Shown: piece after piece, positions 50,704 through 61,457 of the stretch
How the letters are laid out: each line of letters opens with the position of its first letter
Position numbering within the stretch: position 1 is the stretch's first letter
Source: JAJEFO01 sp965208685
GTDB taxonomy: Bacteria > Pseudomonadota > Alphaproteobacteria > Rhodobacterales > Rhodobacteraceae
Direction: 5' to 3'
Assembly: GCA_965208685.1 (NCBI GenBank)
Contig: CBDBPL010000007.1
Location: 4,588,001-4,652,000 of the forward strand
Length of the DNA stretch: 64,000 bases
Translations under genes and position numbers: made by a program
Notes under the pieces: generated by a model
Database searches by the model: none
What the model was told of the DNA's origin: nothing
Seen by the model: only the letters and a program-made list of their open reading frames with translations

Positions 50704-52221
50704 CTACTCCGGGTCCAATCCAAGCCTGACATACGCCTCGACCGGCGCTTCATGCAGAGCCATGACCCGTCGCACTTCAGCTTCGAGGCGCGACGTGGTG
50801 GCACCGTCGCGGATGGGAAGTTCCTGCCCCGGGTCATTCTCGAGATCGTACAAAACGGTAACCGTGTCCTCAACTGCTGCGCCCTGTCCTCTTGCTTCGC
50901 CCTTGCGAGCAGGAATCTTTATCACGGGATAGCCCTGCATGAAGTCAAAGCCGCGCACCATTTCCGCGCCTTCGAACTCAGTCGCGGCAAAGAACTCCTG
51001 CTGGTGGGTTGGCATCAGCGTGTACTCAAATATGTTCTGGGCATCCAGATCGTATGGTCCCTCCGGATAGAGAAAGTAGGTGTACCGACCGTCGGTCACG
51101 TTTAACGCGGCGCCGAATTGACCGTAGAGCGCGACCTTGCGGCTTGTCTCGTCCCTGTCCAGGACTGGATCAAGTGGACACCCGCATACGGTGTCAGGGA
51201 CTTCTGCGCCGTGCCATTCGAGCAACGTCGGCATCAAGTCGATGTTCTGCGTAAGCGACATGCGGCGCTGTCCGGCATGTTCAGCAAAGCGCGGATGGCA
51301 GACGATCAGCGGTATGTTGGCGATTTCGTTGTAGAACGGCATTCGGCTCTTGGCCCACCAGTCGTGTTCGCCAAGCATGAATCCGTGATCCGTGGTCATG
51401 ATGACAGCGGTGTCGGCCCACATGCCGTTGGCATCCATGTAGTCGAGGAGTTTGCCGAGATAGGCGTCGCACATCGACACGAGCGCCAGGTAGTTCGCCC
51501 GGATCTCCTCGATTTCGAGCGCGCTCTCTTCGACCCGCTTGTAGATCGGCCAGTCGAGCTTCGGCCCATTGTACCCGGTCGCGTAACGCGACCGAAACCG
51601 ATCCGGCGCCGCGAACGGTTCATGCGGGTCGAAGCACTCCAGCTGCAGGAACCAGTCGTCCGCATCCCGGTTCGCGTCAAGAAACTCTATCGCGCGGGCG
51701 AAGCATCGTGGCAGCGAATACTCCTCTTCGGCCGAGATGAACTCGCGGTTGATCATTCCCCGTGCTCGCCCCCCTGCCGCTCCGGGAGGCGCGTACTGCA
51801 CTGAGTGGTATTCCTTGCGAAACTTGGCATCCGGGACATCGACAAGCGCTTTCCATGGATCCCACTCCTGCCCGCGTTCCAGCTCCCAGGTGGCGAACCG
51901 GTTTTGGTAGTTCAGGCCTCCGTCCTCGAAGTAATGGTAGTGGTCCGTGATCAGGTGCGAGTGGATCCCGTTGCGCCGCATGATGTCGGGAAAGCAGACA
52001 TCGAACGGCTCCAGGGGACCCCAGGAGCGGTGCATGAAGTTCAGGCGGCCGGTCTGGATGTCGCGTCGTGCTGGCATGCAGGGAAGCGATCCGACGAAAT
52101 GGTTCTCGAACGTGATACCGCGCCGGGCCAGGCGGGAGAAGTTTGGCGTGAATGCAGAGCCGCCGTAACATTCCAGCACGCGCCTGTTCAAGCTGTCGAA
52201 CATCAGCAGAATCGTCTTCAT
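50704..52221 (-). CDS. Sulfatase (type I, formylglycine-dependent), cytosolic
   Basis: 505 residues. The CxPxR maturation motif CMPAR (Cys48) would be converted to formylglycine. Metal-ligand regions are LLMFDSLNRRVLE near the N-terminus and TTDHGFMLGEHDWWAKS. No signal peptide is present, so it acts in the cytosol, on an imported sulfate or phosphonate ester. The start overlaps the TctA stop by 4 bp, coupling it to a TTT importer. It may alternatively be a phosphonate monoesterase-type paralogue. Confidence 0.88.
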   Translation of the reverse strand: MKTILLMFDSLNRRVLECYGGSAFTPNFSRLARRGITFENHFVGSLPCMPARRDIQTGRLNFMHRSWGPLEPFDVCFPDIMRRNGIHSHLITDHYHYFEDGGLNYQNRFATWELERGQEWDPWKALVDVPDAKFRKEYHSVQYAPPGAAGGRARGMINREFISAEEEYSLPRCFARAIEFLDANRDADDWFLQLECFDPHEPFAAPDRFRSRYATGYNGPKLDWPIYKRVEESALEIEEIRANYLALVSMCDAYLGKLLDYMDANGMWADTAVIMTTDHGFMLGEHDWWAKSRMPFYNEIANIPLIVCHPRFAEHAGQRRMSLTQNIDLMPTLLEWHGAEVPDTVCGCPLDPVLDRDETSRKVALYGQFGAALNVTDGRYTYFLYPEGPYDLDAQNIFEYTLMPTHQQEFFAATEFEGAEMVRGFDFMQGYPVIKIPARKGEARGQGAAVEDTVTVLYDLENDPGQELPIRDGATTSRLEAEVRRVMALHEAPVEAYVRLGLDPE

Positions 52222-53717
52222 GGATTCTGGTCTCCCGCATGCACCGTCGGCGATGCCTGTCGCCTGCGTTCGGCCCAAAGCGACCAGACCAGCAGCACCA
52301 GTGCGGCGATCAGCATTCCGAGCGAGAGGGGTTCCTTGAAGAGCGGCGAAATGTCGCCGTCAGTGAACATCAGCCCCTGCCGCAGTTTCGCTTCCGCAAC
52401 CTTGGCAAGGACGTATCCGATCACGAACGGCCCGAGGTTGAACCCGGCACGTTCAAGGAGGAAACCCACGACTCCGAAACCGAGCATCGTCCACACATCG
52501 AACATCGTGTTGTTGAGCGAAAATACCCCGACCACGCAAAACACCATGATCGCAGGGAGGAGGAAGGCCTTGGGAATGGTCGAGACGCGCACATAGACGC
52601 GAATCAACCCAAGCATCAGCGCAAACATGACGAATGTTGACACGAAATAGACACCGATGACGTTCCAGACGATTTCGGGGTTGGTCGTGAAGAGCAGCGG
52701 TCCGGGCTGCAGCGAGTGAATCGTAAGCGCGCCAATCAGGATCGCATCGGTGACTGATCCGGGGATGCCGAGGGAAATCAATGGAATGAGCGCACCGCCG
52801 ACCGTGGCGTTGTTGGCTGCCTCAGATGCAACGATCCCTTCCTCGGATCCCTTGCCGAATCGTTCCGGAGTCTTCGAACCCAGCCGCGCGAATAGATAGG
52901 CCAGGGCTGATCCGACGGAAGCACCTACGCCGGGAAGAATGCCGATGAACGTGCCGACGAGAGAGGACCGGACGAGATTGACGGCCTGTTGCTTGAGGTC
53001 CCGGACCGACATGAACATGCCTCTGCTTGAAAACGCCACCTTCTCCTGTCGTGATTTCAAGTCGAACACGTCCGCGAAGATCTGGCTCACCGCGAAGATT
53101 CCGATGAGGACCGGAAGCAGCTTGAACCCGCCGATGAGATCATTGGCACCGAAGGTCAACCGAACTTCACCGCCTGAAGGGTCAATGCCGGGAAAGGTGA
53201 CGAGCATGCCCAGGAATCCCATGATCAGCCCCTTGATCACGTCTCCGCCGGCGACAGAAGCAATGAGCGCCATGGCCATCATCACGAGAGCGAAGTAGTC
53301 GAAGGGCGTCAGTCTCACCGCAAGTTCCGACAGAGGTTCGGAAATCGAGGCGAGCGCCACCCACGCGATCAGCGAGCCGATGAAAGACGCGGTGATGCCG
53401 AACCCAAGCGCCCGACCGGGCTGTCCCGACTTTGCCAGCGGATATCCGTCAAGCGTCGTCATCACTGCCGCGGGTGATCCGGGCATGCGCAGCAGAGTTG
53501 CCGTTATCAGGCCGCCGGCGATCGATCCCACGTACATCGCGACGAGCAGGGTCGTGGCGTGCAGCGGCGACATGTGAAAGGTGATCGGAAGCGTCAGGGC
53601 GATCAGCATTGATCCCGTCAGTCCCGGAATCGCTCCGACCACGATCCCGGAGAACACACCCGTAAGGATGAATGCCATCTGCAACCATGTCAGGGTCCCG
53701 AGGATGCCGTCGATCAC
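52218..53717 (-). CDS. Tripartite tricarboxylate transporter large permease, TctA family
   Basis: 499 residues with about 12 hydrophobic segments and the two TctA signatures (GAIPGLTGSMLIALTLP and the repeat GILPGVGASVGSALAY). GTG 53717 was chosen since it gives the family length and follows the tctB stop by 11 bp. Forms the membrane channel with TctB for solutes delivered by TctC. Confidence 0.92.
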   Translation of the reverse strand: MIDGILGTLTWLQMAFILTGVFSGIVVGAIPGLTGSMLIALTLPITFHMSPLHATTLLVAMYVGSIAGGLITATLLRMPGSPAAVMTTLDGYPLAKSGQPGRALGFGITASFIGSLIAWVALASISEPLSELAVRLTPFDYFALVMMAMALIASVAGGDVIKGLIMGFLGMLVTFPGIDPSGGEVRLTFGANDLIGGFKLLPVLIGIFAVSQIFADVFDLKSRQEKVAFSSRGMFMSVRDLKQQAVNLVRSSLVGTFIGILPGVGASVGSALAYLFARLGSKTPERFGKGSEEGIVASEAANNATVGGALIPLISLGIPGSVTDAILIGALTIHSLQPGPLLFTTNPEIVWNVIGVYFVSTFVMFALMLGLIRVYVRVSTIPKAFLLPAIMVFCVVGVFSLNNTMFDVWTMLGFGVVGFLLERAGFNLGPFVIGYVLAKVAEAKLRQGLMFTDGDISPLFKEPLSLGMLIAALVLLVWSLWAERRRQASPTVHAGDQNP

Positions 53718-53728
53718 GTTTCCGCTCC

Positions 53729-54232
53729 TCAGAACGCGCCCGGGAGGCGGATAACGAAGAACCGGGTCAATGCAAAGAACAGGGATGCGGAGAGACAGAC
53801 CGCGACGGATGCCGCAAGGAGTACGGAACGCAGACCCCACCCTCTCAGGGCAATGGTCGCGGCGAACAAGAACAGGACCGTGATGGCGACGAAGTGTCCA
53901 GCCTCGTACTGAAACGCCAGCATATAGGCGACGAGAAAGCAGAAAAACAGCACCAGGGCACGGGGCGTGCTTTCAATGTTGGCAACGTCTTCCGTCGTTG
54001 CGTTCCAGTCTCCGGTGCCGGATTCTTCGCGACGGCCGCGGAGGACCGTGCGGGCGAGAACGAGCAGGCAAAGGACAATCAGGACGGAAGCTACCATTTC
54101 CGGTGCCGCACCTGGACCAAGCGGGTCGAACTCGCCGCCCGGCAGTTTCAGTGCATCGACGAGAACGACGACGCTGACCAGAAACAGCGCCAGCGTTACC
54201 CAAAATTCGGCAGATCGAAACACGGAATTCAT
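53729..54232 (-). CDS. Tripartite tricarboxylate transporter small membrane subunit, TctB family
   Basis: 167 residues with four TM segments and a central hydrophilic loop (about 65-85). The N-terminus FRSAEFWVTLALFLVSVVVL is typical. Start 54232 begins MNSVFRS. Confidence 0.85.
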   Translation of the reverse strand: MNSVFRSAEFWVTLALFLVSVVVLVDALKLPGGEFDPLGPGAAPEMVASVLIVLCLLVLARTVLRGRREESGTGDWNATTEDVANIESTPRALVLFFCFLVAYMLAFQYEAGHFVAITVLFLFAATIALRGWGLRSVLLAASVAVCLSASLFFALTRFFVIRLPGAF

Positions 54233-54319
54233 GAACACTCCCGTCCCGGTCGGCAACGACCGTGTCGCCGTCGCCGACCGGGCTGGTCCGCAGCCGCAGT
54301 GCGGGATCAGTTCAGGCGG

Positions 54320-55300
54320 TTACTTCGTGGCGGCTCTCGCTGCAACAGGCGCAATCGCATCCCATTGCCGGTCCATTTCCTTCATGAGGCCTTCACCCGC
54401 CTGGAACGCGCCTACCATGCTCTTTTTGGCCAAGAAGTCCTGCATGCCGTCATCTTCGAGCGCAGCCTGCACCATTGCCGCGAATCCTTCTACCGCTTCC
54501 GCCGGAGTGCCCTTCGGTGCGAAGTACCATCCGTCCACGCAGAACTGGAAGTCATAGCCGAGTTCCTTGAACGTAGGCACGTCGGGGAAGTTCACGTGAC
54601 GCACGGGCCCGGCATAGGCGAGAAGCCGGACGGGACTCTCTGGATCGGGCATTCCGTCGGCGCCGAGCGCAAAGTTTGTGGCTCCTGCAGCGGAAAACCC
54701 CGCAACCTGGACCCTTCCGCCCTTGAACTCCGGAAACGTGCCAGCGTCGCCGCCAGTCTGAACGAAACGGAACTTCGCTCCGTCTCGCAGGTCCTCGACC
54801 ATGATTCCGTAGACATGGTTGATGGCGCCGAGGTTGGCCCCGTGGACCAGAGTGTTTGGTTCCGCCGCAGCCTTGTCGAGCAGGCCGTCAAGGGTTTCGA
54901 TTCCAGTGTTCTTGTGAACCGAGGTCGTCTGGCAGAACTGTCCCAGTCTGACGACGGGTTCAAAGTCCTTGTAACCGAAGTCGATTTTTCCTGCGGCCTG
55001 CAAGGTCATCATCGCCGTGTGCATGACAACGAAGTTGTGACCATCGGGTTCCTGGTCCTTCGCCTGACGCAGCCCGATCGGGATCGGGCCGCCGATGTTG
55101 AAGATCGTGATCGGCTGGTCGACGATGCTTGCGTCGGCAGCCGTCTTCTGCAATTGCCGGGTCATCTGATCGACAGCTCCAGCCCCGGCCTTCCACGGAA
55201 CCGTGATCTTGATTGGCTTTTCCGGCCACTCGGCGAATGCCGGCGTGGTCAGAAGCGCGGCTGCCAGCACGGCACATGCTGCAGTCATTGAAACTCTCAT
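54320..55300 (-). CDS. Tripartite tricarboxylate transporter periplasmic binding protein, TctC family
   Basis: 326 residues with a signal peptide (1-23, ends PAFAE) and the Bug-protein fold: WPEKPIKITVPWKAGAGAVD, then YDFQFCVDGWYFAPKGTP. The ATG follows GGAGGAGAAC. The ligand is unknown; carboxylated organics are typical. Its coupling with a sulfatase suggests a sulfated ligand. Confidence 0.9.
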   Translation of the reverse strand: MRVSMTAACAVLAAALLTTPAFAEWPEKPIKITVPWKAGAGAVDQMTRQLQKTAADASIVDQPITIFNIGGPIPIGLRQAKDQEPDGHNFVVMHTAMMTLQAAGKIDFGYKDFEPVVRLGQFCQTTSVHKNTGIETLDGLLDKAAAEPNTLVHGANLGAINHVYGIMVEDLRDGAKFRFVQTGGDAGTFPEFKGGRVQVAGFSAAGATNFALGADGMPDPESPVRLLAYAGPVRHVNFPDVPTFKELGYDFQFCVDGWYFAPKGTPAEAVEGFAAMVQAALEDDGMQDFLAKKSMVGAFQAGEGLMKEMDRQWDAIAPVAARAATK

Positions 55301-55392
55301 GTTCTCCTCCTGCTGATTGGCCGGCTATCTCCGGGATTGCCGGCTGGTAATCGATCATGAAGGAGCATGCCCCGCCGTCCCTTAAAAGAAAA

Positions 55393-55423
55393 ATGAATTC
55401 TGGCGCATAATTCATGACGGAAT
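55393..55423 (-). promoter_or_regulatory. Putative LysR binding region upstream of tctC
   Basis: Two overlapping inverted repeats: ATGAATT/AATTCAT (55393-55399 and 55409-55415) and ATTC-N6-GAAT (55410-55423). Their size and position before tctC fit recognition and activation half sites of a LysR regulator. Confidence 0.4.
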
Positions 55424-55437
55424 CGCATAAGCAGCGA

Positions 55438-56352
55438 TCAGTGAACCTCCATGCCTTCGGCGACGTCCCGCAGGATTTCGATAAGCGTTGCAGAACGTTC
55501 CGAGAGCGTTCGGGACTTCAGCCAGGTCGCCGCGTAGGACATCCTGATCGTCGGCTTCCAGGGCCGGACTACGTGGCGCCCCTGGGGAATTCCGGTTGGG
55601 CTGAATGGATCGCTGATCCCGACACCCATGCCAGCTGCCACGAGATGGCAGCTTGCGATCGCCGTCGAGGTTTCAATCGCTATTGGAAGCGGGTGCTTCG
55701 CCTCAAGCATGCACTTGTCCGCAAGCTGGCGCAGCCTTGTTTTCCTGACGGGAACGATGAGCCGCTCTTCGCGCAATTCGGAAGGACCAATGACGGATCT
55801 CTCGGCAAGTGCATGGCCCGCTGGAAGCAGTGCAACTGCATTGACGGAAACGAACTCGTGGGCTTCGAGCAACGGGTGTTCCACCGGCATCAGCGTGAGG
55901 CCGATGTCGGAGTTCTGGTTGACAATCCAATCTTCTATGTCCAGCCGGTCGACCCAGTTCACCTCGAGGCGCAGTTCGGGATACAAAGACTGAAAGCGGC
56001 GCAGGGACACGGGGACAAGATCGCTGAACAGCAGGGGACCGATCGCGGAAATCCTTAGAGGGCTTCCGCGCTCGAGACGGATGTCCTCCACAATTCCGGG
56101 GAGCGCGTCCAACCCGGTCAGCGTCGACTCGATCATCCTGTAGAATCTGCGACCCTTGTCCGAGTGCACCAGGTGACGGCCGCGCCTTTCAAACAGCTGG
56201 AATCCCAGATCGGCTTCAAGCGCGGCCAAGGCTCTGCTAACCGCCGGTTGGGTCAGCGACAGGAGTTCGGCTGCAGCGGTCGTTGAGCCGGTGCTGACGA
56301 TCGCCTGGTAGGCCTTGAGCTGCCTGATGCGGAGATTCTTCATCTTTTCCAT
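55438..56352 (-). CDS. LysR-family transcriptional regulator
   Basis: 304 residues. N-terminal HTH (RQLKAYQAIVSTGSTTAAAE, LLSLTQPAVSRALAALE) and a periplasmic-binding-like effector domain. Start uncertain: ATG 56358, 56352 or 56343 all precede the HTH. It is upstream of and co-directional with tctCBA-sulfatase and is the probable regulator of that unit. Confidence 0.9.
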   Translation of the reverse strand: MEKMKNLRIRQLKAYQAIVSTGSTTAAAELLSLTQPAVSRALAALEADLGFQLFERRGRHLVHSDKGRRFYRMIESTLTGLDALPGIVEDIRLERGSPLRISAIGPLLFSDLVPVSLRRFQSLYPELRLEVNWVDRLDIEDWIVNQNSDIGLTLMPVEHPLLEAHEFVSVNAVALLPAGHALAERSVIGPSELREERLIVPVRKTRLRQLADKCMLEAKHPLPIAIETSTAIASCHLVAAGMGVGISDPFSPTGIPQGRHVVRPWKPTIRMSYAATWLKSRTLSERSATLIEILRDVAEGMEVH

Positions 56353-57003
56353 AGCCATGCAGCCGGTGTAAGTCTTGATAAACGAATCTGCACCGCTTTG
56401 GAACGATTCACTCCCCACGGGACGCAGGTCTGGTACAGTTCACTTGTCTCCTTGACGTTCTGGTTGCGAGTCATGCAGCGAGCGCGACCGGTCGGTTGTC
56501 GCTGGCGGATTGCCGGGGCTTCCAGCTGCAGCTGCGGTCCGGGCACGGCACCAGCGCGGCCCGCGCCAGATCTAGATTGGCATGGCGGGACGACCAGCGG
56601 AGCCTGGCGCCCCGGTTCGCACCTTGGAGGATTGGTACGGCTTCGTGCCTTGTCACGAGGTCATGAGGGAGGCCGGAGGAGCGTCGCCTGACGGCAATCT
56701 GCAGCACCCGAACGATTCGAAGGTCGCCCGACGCGAGATCTGCAGCCCACGCTTCGACGCCTCCGAAGAGTGCGGAGCCACGTCCCGAGGACACGGTCCT
56801 TCCGTCGGTCATGCCGGGACCGGACAGTGAGACCGGGCGGCTGACGCGTAGGCGCGGAAAGGAACCGGGGCCTGCAGTCGCGGGACGAAGCGGTGTTCTG
56901 GCAGGCAAATTCTCGTCAGCCGTGAAGGCGCTTCTTGCCGACGCGTCTTGCCGGTGACCGCGTCACGGCATCCTCTGAAACACTTGCAGAAACCTCAAAG
57001 GTG
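56353..57003. other. About 650 bp without a supported gene
   Basis: A 145-codon minus-strand frame (56908-56471) is present but Arg/Ser/Pro-rich with no recognised motif, and plus-strand frames are no better. The part next to 56353 should hold the lysR promoter. Confidence 0.5.
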
Positions 57004-58164
57004 TCAACTGCGGAACATTGGCGGCCGGGCGTCGGTCCAGGCGCCGTTCGCCGCGCCCGATGCCGCGACGGCGTGGATTGCGGCCACTGAGCGCAGCCCG
57101 TCCTCCGCGCCGGGCACGAAGTCAGCGGCGCTGTCCGCCTCGCGACCTTCCTTTCTGGCGCGAATGTGTTCGGCGAGATCGCGGTAGATGTTCGCGAAGG
57201 CTAGCGGCAGGCCTTCGGCATGACCGATCGTCATCCTGCTCGCCCGGTCGGCACCGGGAGAAAGGCTGGACTCCCCGCGTTCGATGACCTGAAGCCGTTC
57301 GCCCAGGGGCATCCAGTACAACTGGTTCGGTTGCTCCTGGGACCAAAGAAGGCCGCCAGTCTCTCCGAACACCTGGATTTCCAGCCCATGCTGACGACCG
57401 ACGGCAACCGATGATGTCCAGAGCCGTCCCGTTGCACCGCCATCCATGCGGAAGTTGACCATGGCGTCGTCTTCCAGTTCGCGGCCTGCGACACAGGAAA
57501 CGCAATCGGCCGAAATACGCTGCACATGCTGTCCCGTGACGAAACTTGCCAAGTGGAGCGCATGGATGCCGCAATCCGCAAACTGAGCCGAGACACCGGC
57601 CTGTTCCGGATCGTAGCGCCAGCGAACGCGCGGGTTGTCGGCATCAGCCGCATCGGCGTGGTGTCCGTGGGCGAAATTGGCAACCACAAGGCGGACCTTG
57701 CCCAGGTCTCCGCGCGCGACCATCGCCCTCATGTGTCGCACGAGGGGATAGCCGGAATATCCATAGTTGACGGCGCAAATGCGGCCTGTGCCGCGGCAAA
57801 GGCGCACGATCTCCTCAGCCTCCACGACGGTGATCGTCATCGGCTTTTCGCAAAGCACGTCGAACCCTGCCAGGAGGAAGGCCTTCGCAATCTCGAAGTG
57901 GGTAGCGTTTGGCGTGGCGACGGTGACCAGGTCAATCCGGTCCGGGCGCGCGGACTCGCCCTTGAGCATCTCCTGCCAGCCGCCATAGGAACGGTCCCCT
58001 GGGAGACCGAGTTCCCGGCCGTAGGCCCTCGCCGCCTCGGGTCTGTGGTCGAGGGCGCCCGCCACGAAGGCGAATTCGCCGTCCATTGCGGTTGCCAATC
58101 TGTGCGCCGGCCCGATCTGGCTGCCCTTGCCGCCTCCGATCATGCCCCAGTTCAGTTTCTGCAT
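57004..58164 (-). CDS. Gfo/Idh/MocA-family oxidoreductase
   Basis: 386 residues. NAD-binding start LNWGMIGGGKGSQIGPAHR, the catalytic-Lys motif CEKPM in FDVLCEKPMTI, and the DCGIHALHLASFVTG region with the conserved D..H. Family members oxidise sugars, inositols or sugar acids. ATG 58164 begins MQKLNWG. Upstream, 58165-58356 holds no gene. Substrate unknown; nearby carbohydrate genes suggest a sugar derivative. Confidence 0.9.
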   Translation of the reverse strand: MQKLNWGMIGGGKGSQIGPAHRLATAMDGEFAFVAGALDHRPEAARAYGRELGLPGDRSYGGWQEMLKGESARPDRIDLVTVATPNATHFEIAKAFLLAGFDVLCEKPMTITVVEAEEIVRLCRGTGRICAVNYGYSGYPLVRHMRAMVARGDLGKVRLVVANFAHGHHADAADADNPRVRWRYDPEQAGVSAQFADCGIHALHLASFVTGQHVQRISADCVSCVAGRELEDDAMVNFRMDGGATGRLWTSSVAVGRQHGLEIQVFGETGGLLWSQEQPNQLYWMPLGERLQVIERGESSLSPGADRASRMTIGHAEGLPLAFANIYRDLAEHIRARKEGREADSAADFVPGAEDGLRSVAAIHAVAASGAANGAWTDARPPMFRS

Positions 58165-58356
58165 GGGATGTTCTTTCCGCCGGTGCCACGGCCCCCAGTT
58201 CCGGTCCTGACTGGGTGTCGGCCGCGCCGCATGCAGTTTGGCCGAAAGAGACGTCCCGACCGTGGGCGGAGCTTCGCGACCCGTCCGTTTCTGCACCCGC
58301 CTACTCGGCGGGTGCGATTCGTGCAAGGACAGGGCTTGTGCGCACCATCAAGCGAA

Positions 58357-58376
58357 AGGCCGCACGAAGGCGGCCT
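58357..58376 (-). terminator. Terminator hairpin after rpmJ
   Basis: Stem AGGCCGC/GCGGCCT (7 bp) with a 6-base loop, followed on the minus strand by TTCGCTT. It ends the short rpmJ transcript. Confidence 0.65.
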
Positions 58377-58397
58377 GGTCCACTCACGTGGCGACGC

Positions 58398-58523
58398 CTA
58401 TCCCTGACGCGCCTTGAACCTGCGCTGCGTCTTGTTGATTACATAGACGCGGCCCTTGCGGCGCACTACGCGGCAGTCGCGATGCCGGTTCTTCAGCGAA
58501 CGAAGCGAGTTCCTGACCTTCAT
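58398..58523 (-). CDS. rpmJ: 50S ribosomal protein L36
   Basis: 41 residues beginning MKVRNSLRSLKNRHRDCRVV. Only one Cys remains, so this is the zinc-free (C-minus) form usual in alphaproteobacteria. AGGAGAG lies 7 bases upstream. Stands alone between a tRNA gene and an oxidoreductase gene. Confidence 0.95.
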   Translation of the reverse strand: MKVRNSLRSLKNRHRDCRVVRRKGRVYVINKTQRRFKARQG

Positions 58524-58590
58524 CGGCTCTCTCCTGATCGCGGCGCGAAACGCGCCCTGTTCCCTTGTGCCGCATGATTGCGGCGGCGAA

Positions 58591-58665
<75 letters not shown>

Positions 58666-58799
58666 ATTCCAACAGCGAGGCGCGGGGTCTGGCCCCGCGC
58701 CAACCGGGCATCCCATACTGCCTGGCCCGTCACATTTCAAGGGCTTTTGACGACGCAGAAGGTTGGATATAACGGCCAGGATGCCGCGGGAGCCGTCAC

Positions 58800-59654
58800 A
58801 TGCGGGTATATGACCTGAAGATGCCTGTCATTCGCACGACCAGCGTCGTGTTCGCGTCGCCGCATTCTGGTAGGGCGTATGCACGGGACTTCGTGAAGCG
58901 CTCTGTTCTTGATGAGCAAACCCTGAGATCCTCGGAGGATGCCCATGTCGACAAGCTCTTTGCGGCCGCGCCGGACCACGGAGCGCCGCTGCTTGCGGCG
59001 GTCGTGCCGCGCGCCTGGATCGACGTGAACAGATCGGTTGACGAACTGGATCCGTCCCTGATCGAAGGCGTGCACGAACGCGCGCCCAACCCGCGCGTGG
59101 CCTCGGGCCTCGGCGTTGTTCCGCGAGTGGTGGCAAATGGCAGGGCGATCTACCGGGGCAAGATCTCGCTTCGCGAGGCCATGGCGCGGATTGATGAAGT
59201 CTGGCGCCCCTGGCACGAGGCGGTCTCGGCGCTGATGGACGAGAGCATGGACCGCTTTGGAGAGGCGATCCTTGTCGACTGCCACTCCATGCCACACGAG
59301 GCAATCGACACGATCCCTCATCGGCAGGGCTCCCGTCCCGACATCGTCCTTGGCGACAGGTTTGGCACGGCTGCGGCATGCGATGTGGTCGATCAGGTCG
59401 AGGCGGCCTTTGCCGCGGCCGGGCTGAACGTGGCCCGGAACGCACCATTCGCCGGCGCATTCGCGACACAAAGGTACGGCCACCCGTCGCGAGGCCGCCA
59501 CGTTGTCCAGATCGAGATCGATCGATCACTCTACTTGAACGAGCGGACAGTCCGGCCGAACGGGAACTACCGGACGTTCCGAAAGCTGATTGACGAGGTG
59601 GTTGCCGAAATCGCCGGAATCGGCCGCACGGACATGTCCTTGGCCGCTGAGTAG
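58800..59654 (+). CDS. N-formylglutamate amidohydrolase family protein
   Basis: 284 residues. FASPHSGRAYARDF metal/substrate region near the N-terminus, VDCHSMPH and GHPSRGRHVVQIEIDRSLYL further on, matching the FGase family that releases glutamate from N-formylglutamate in histidine breakdown. Many members stand alone in rhodobacterial genomes, as here, so the true substrate may differ. Confidence 0.9.
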   Translation: MRVYDLKMPVIRTTSVVFASPHSGRAYARDFVKRSVLDEQTLRSSEDAHVDKLFAAAPDHGAPLLAAVVPRAWIDVNRSVDELDPSLIEGVHERAPNPRVASGLGVVPRVVANGRAIYRGKISLREAMARIDEVWRPWHEAVSALMDESMDRFGEAILVDCHSMPHEAIDTIPHRQGSRPDIVLGDRFGTAAACDVVDQVEAAFAAAGLNVARNAPFAGAFATQRYGHPSRGRHVVQIEIDRSLYLNERTVRPNGNYRTFRKLIDEVVAEIAGIGRTDMSLAAE

Positions 59655-59687
59655 CGTCGCCGCGCCTTCCGGCATCCGCATCAAGAG

Positions 59688-59711
59688 AAAGGGCGCCCGC
59701 AGGCGCCCTTT
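59688..59711. terminator. Bidirectional terminator between convergent genes
   Basis: Ten-bp stem AAAGGGCGCC/GGCGCCCTTT with loop CGCA, usable in both directions because the arms end in A/T runs. Lies between the amidohydrolase gene and the Deg protease gene. Confidence 0.8.
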
Positions 59712-59731
59712 CCGGTTCCCGTTCGATGTTC

Positions 59732-61204
<1,473 letters not shown>

Positions 61205-61401
61205 ACGATCAAGTTTGCGTCGAACCAGGCACGACGTTTGATTGGCAGCATTTCAGATAGAGAGCGGTGCATTCAAGCCAATGCCCAATCGCGCCGCTTC
61301 ACTCTGATGTGAAGGCGATGCAGTGACGTGCAAGCCCGGGGGGGCCGGGATGAAGGTGCGGGTCCGTGTCGCCGCCGCTGTTCTGCGCACTTGCCGGAAG
61401 T

Positions 61402-61429
61402 AAAAAAAGGGTGCCTCGCGAGGCACCCT
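61402..61429 (-). terminator. Intrinsic terminator of glnA
   Basis: Perfect palindrome of 22 bases, AGGGTGCC-TCGCGA-GGCACCCT (61408-61429), followed on the minus strand by seven T. Confidence 0.9.
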
Positions 61430-61457
61430 CCTTCTTTCGGGTTGGCCCTGTCGGTCT

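Noticed and set aside
56471..56908. 145-codon minus-strand frame upstream of lysR
   Set aside because: Ser/Arg/Pro-rich with no domain; neither a start signal nor context supports it.
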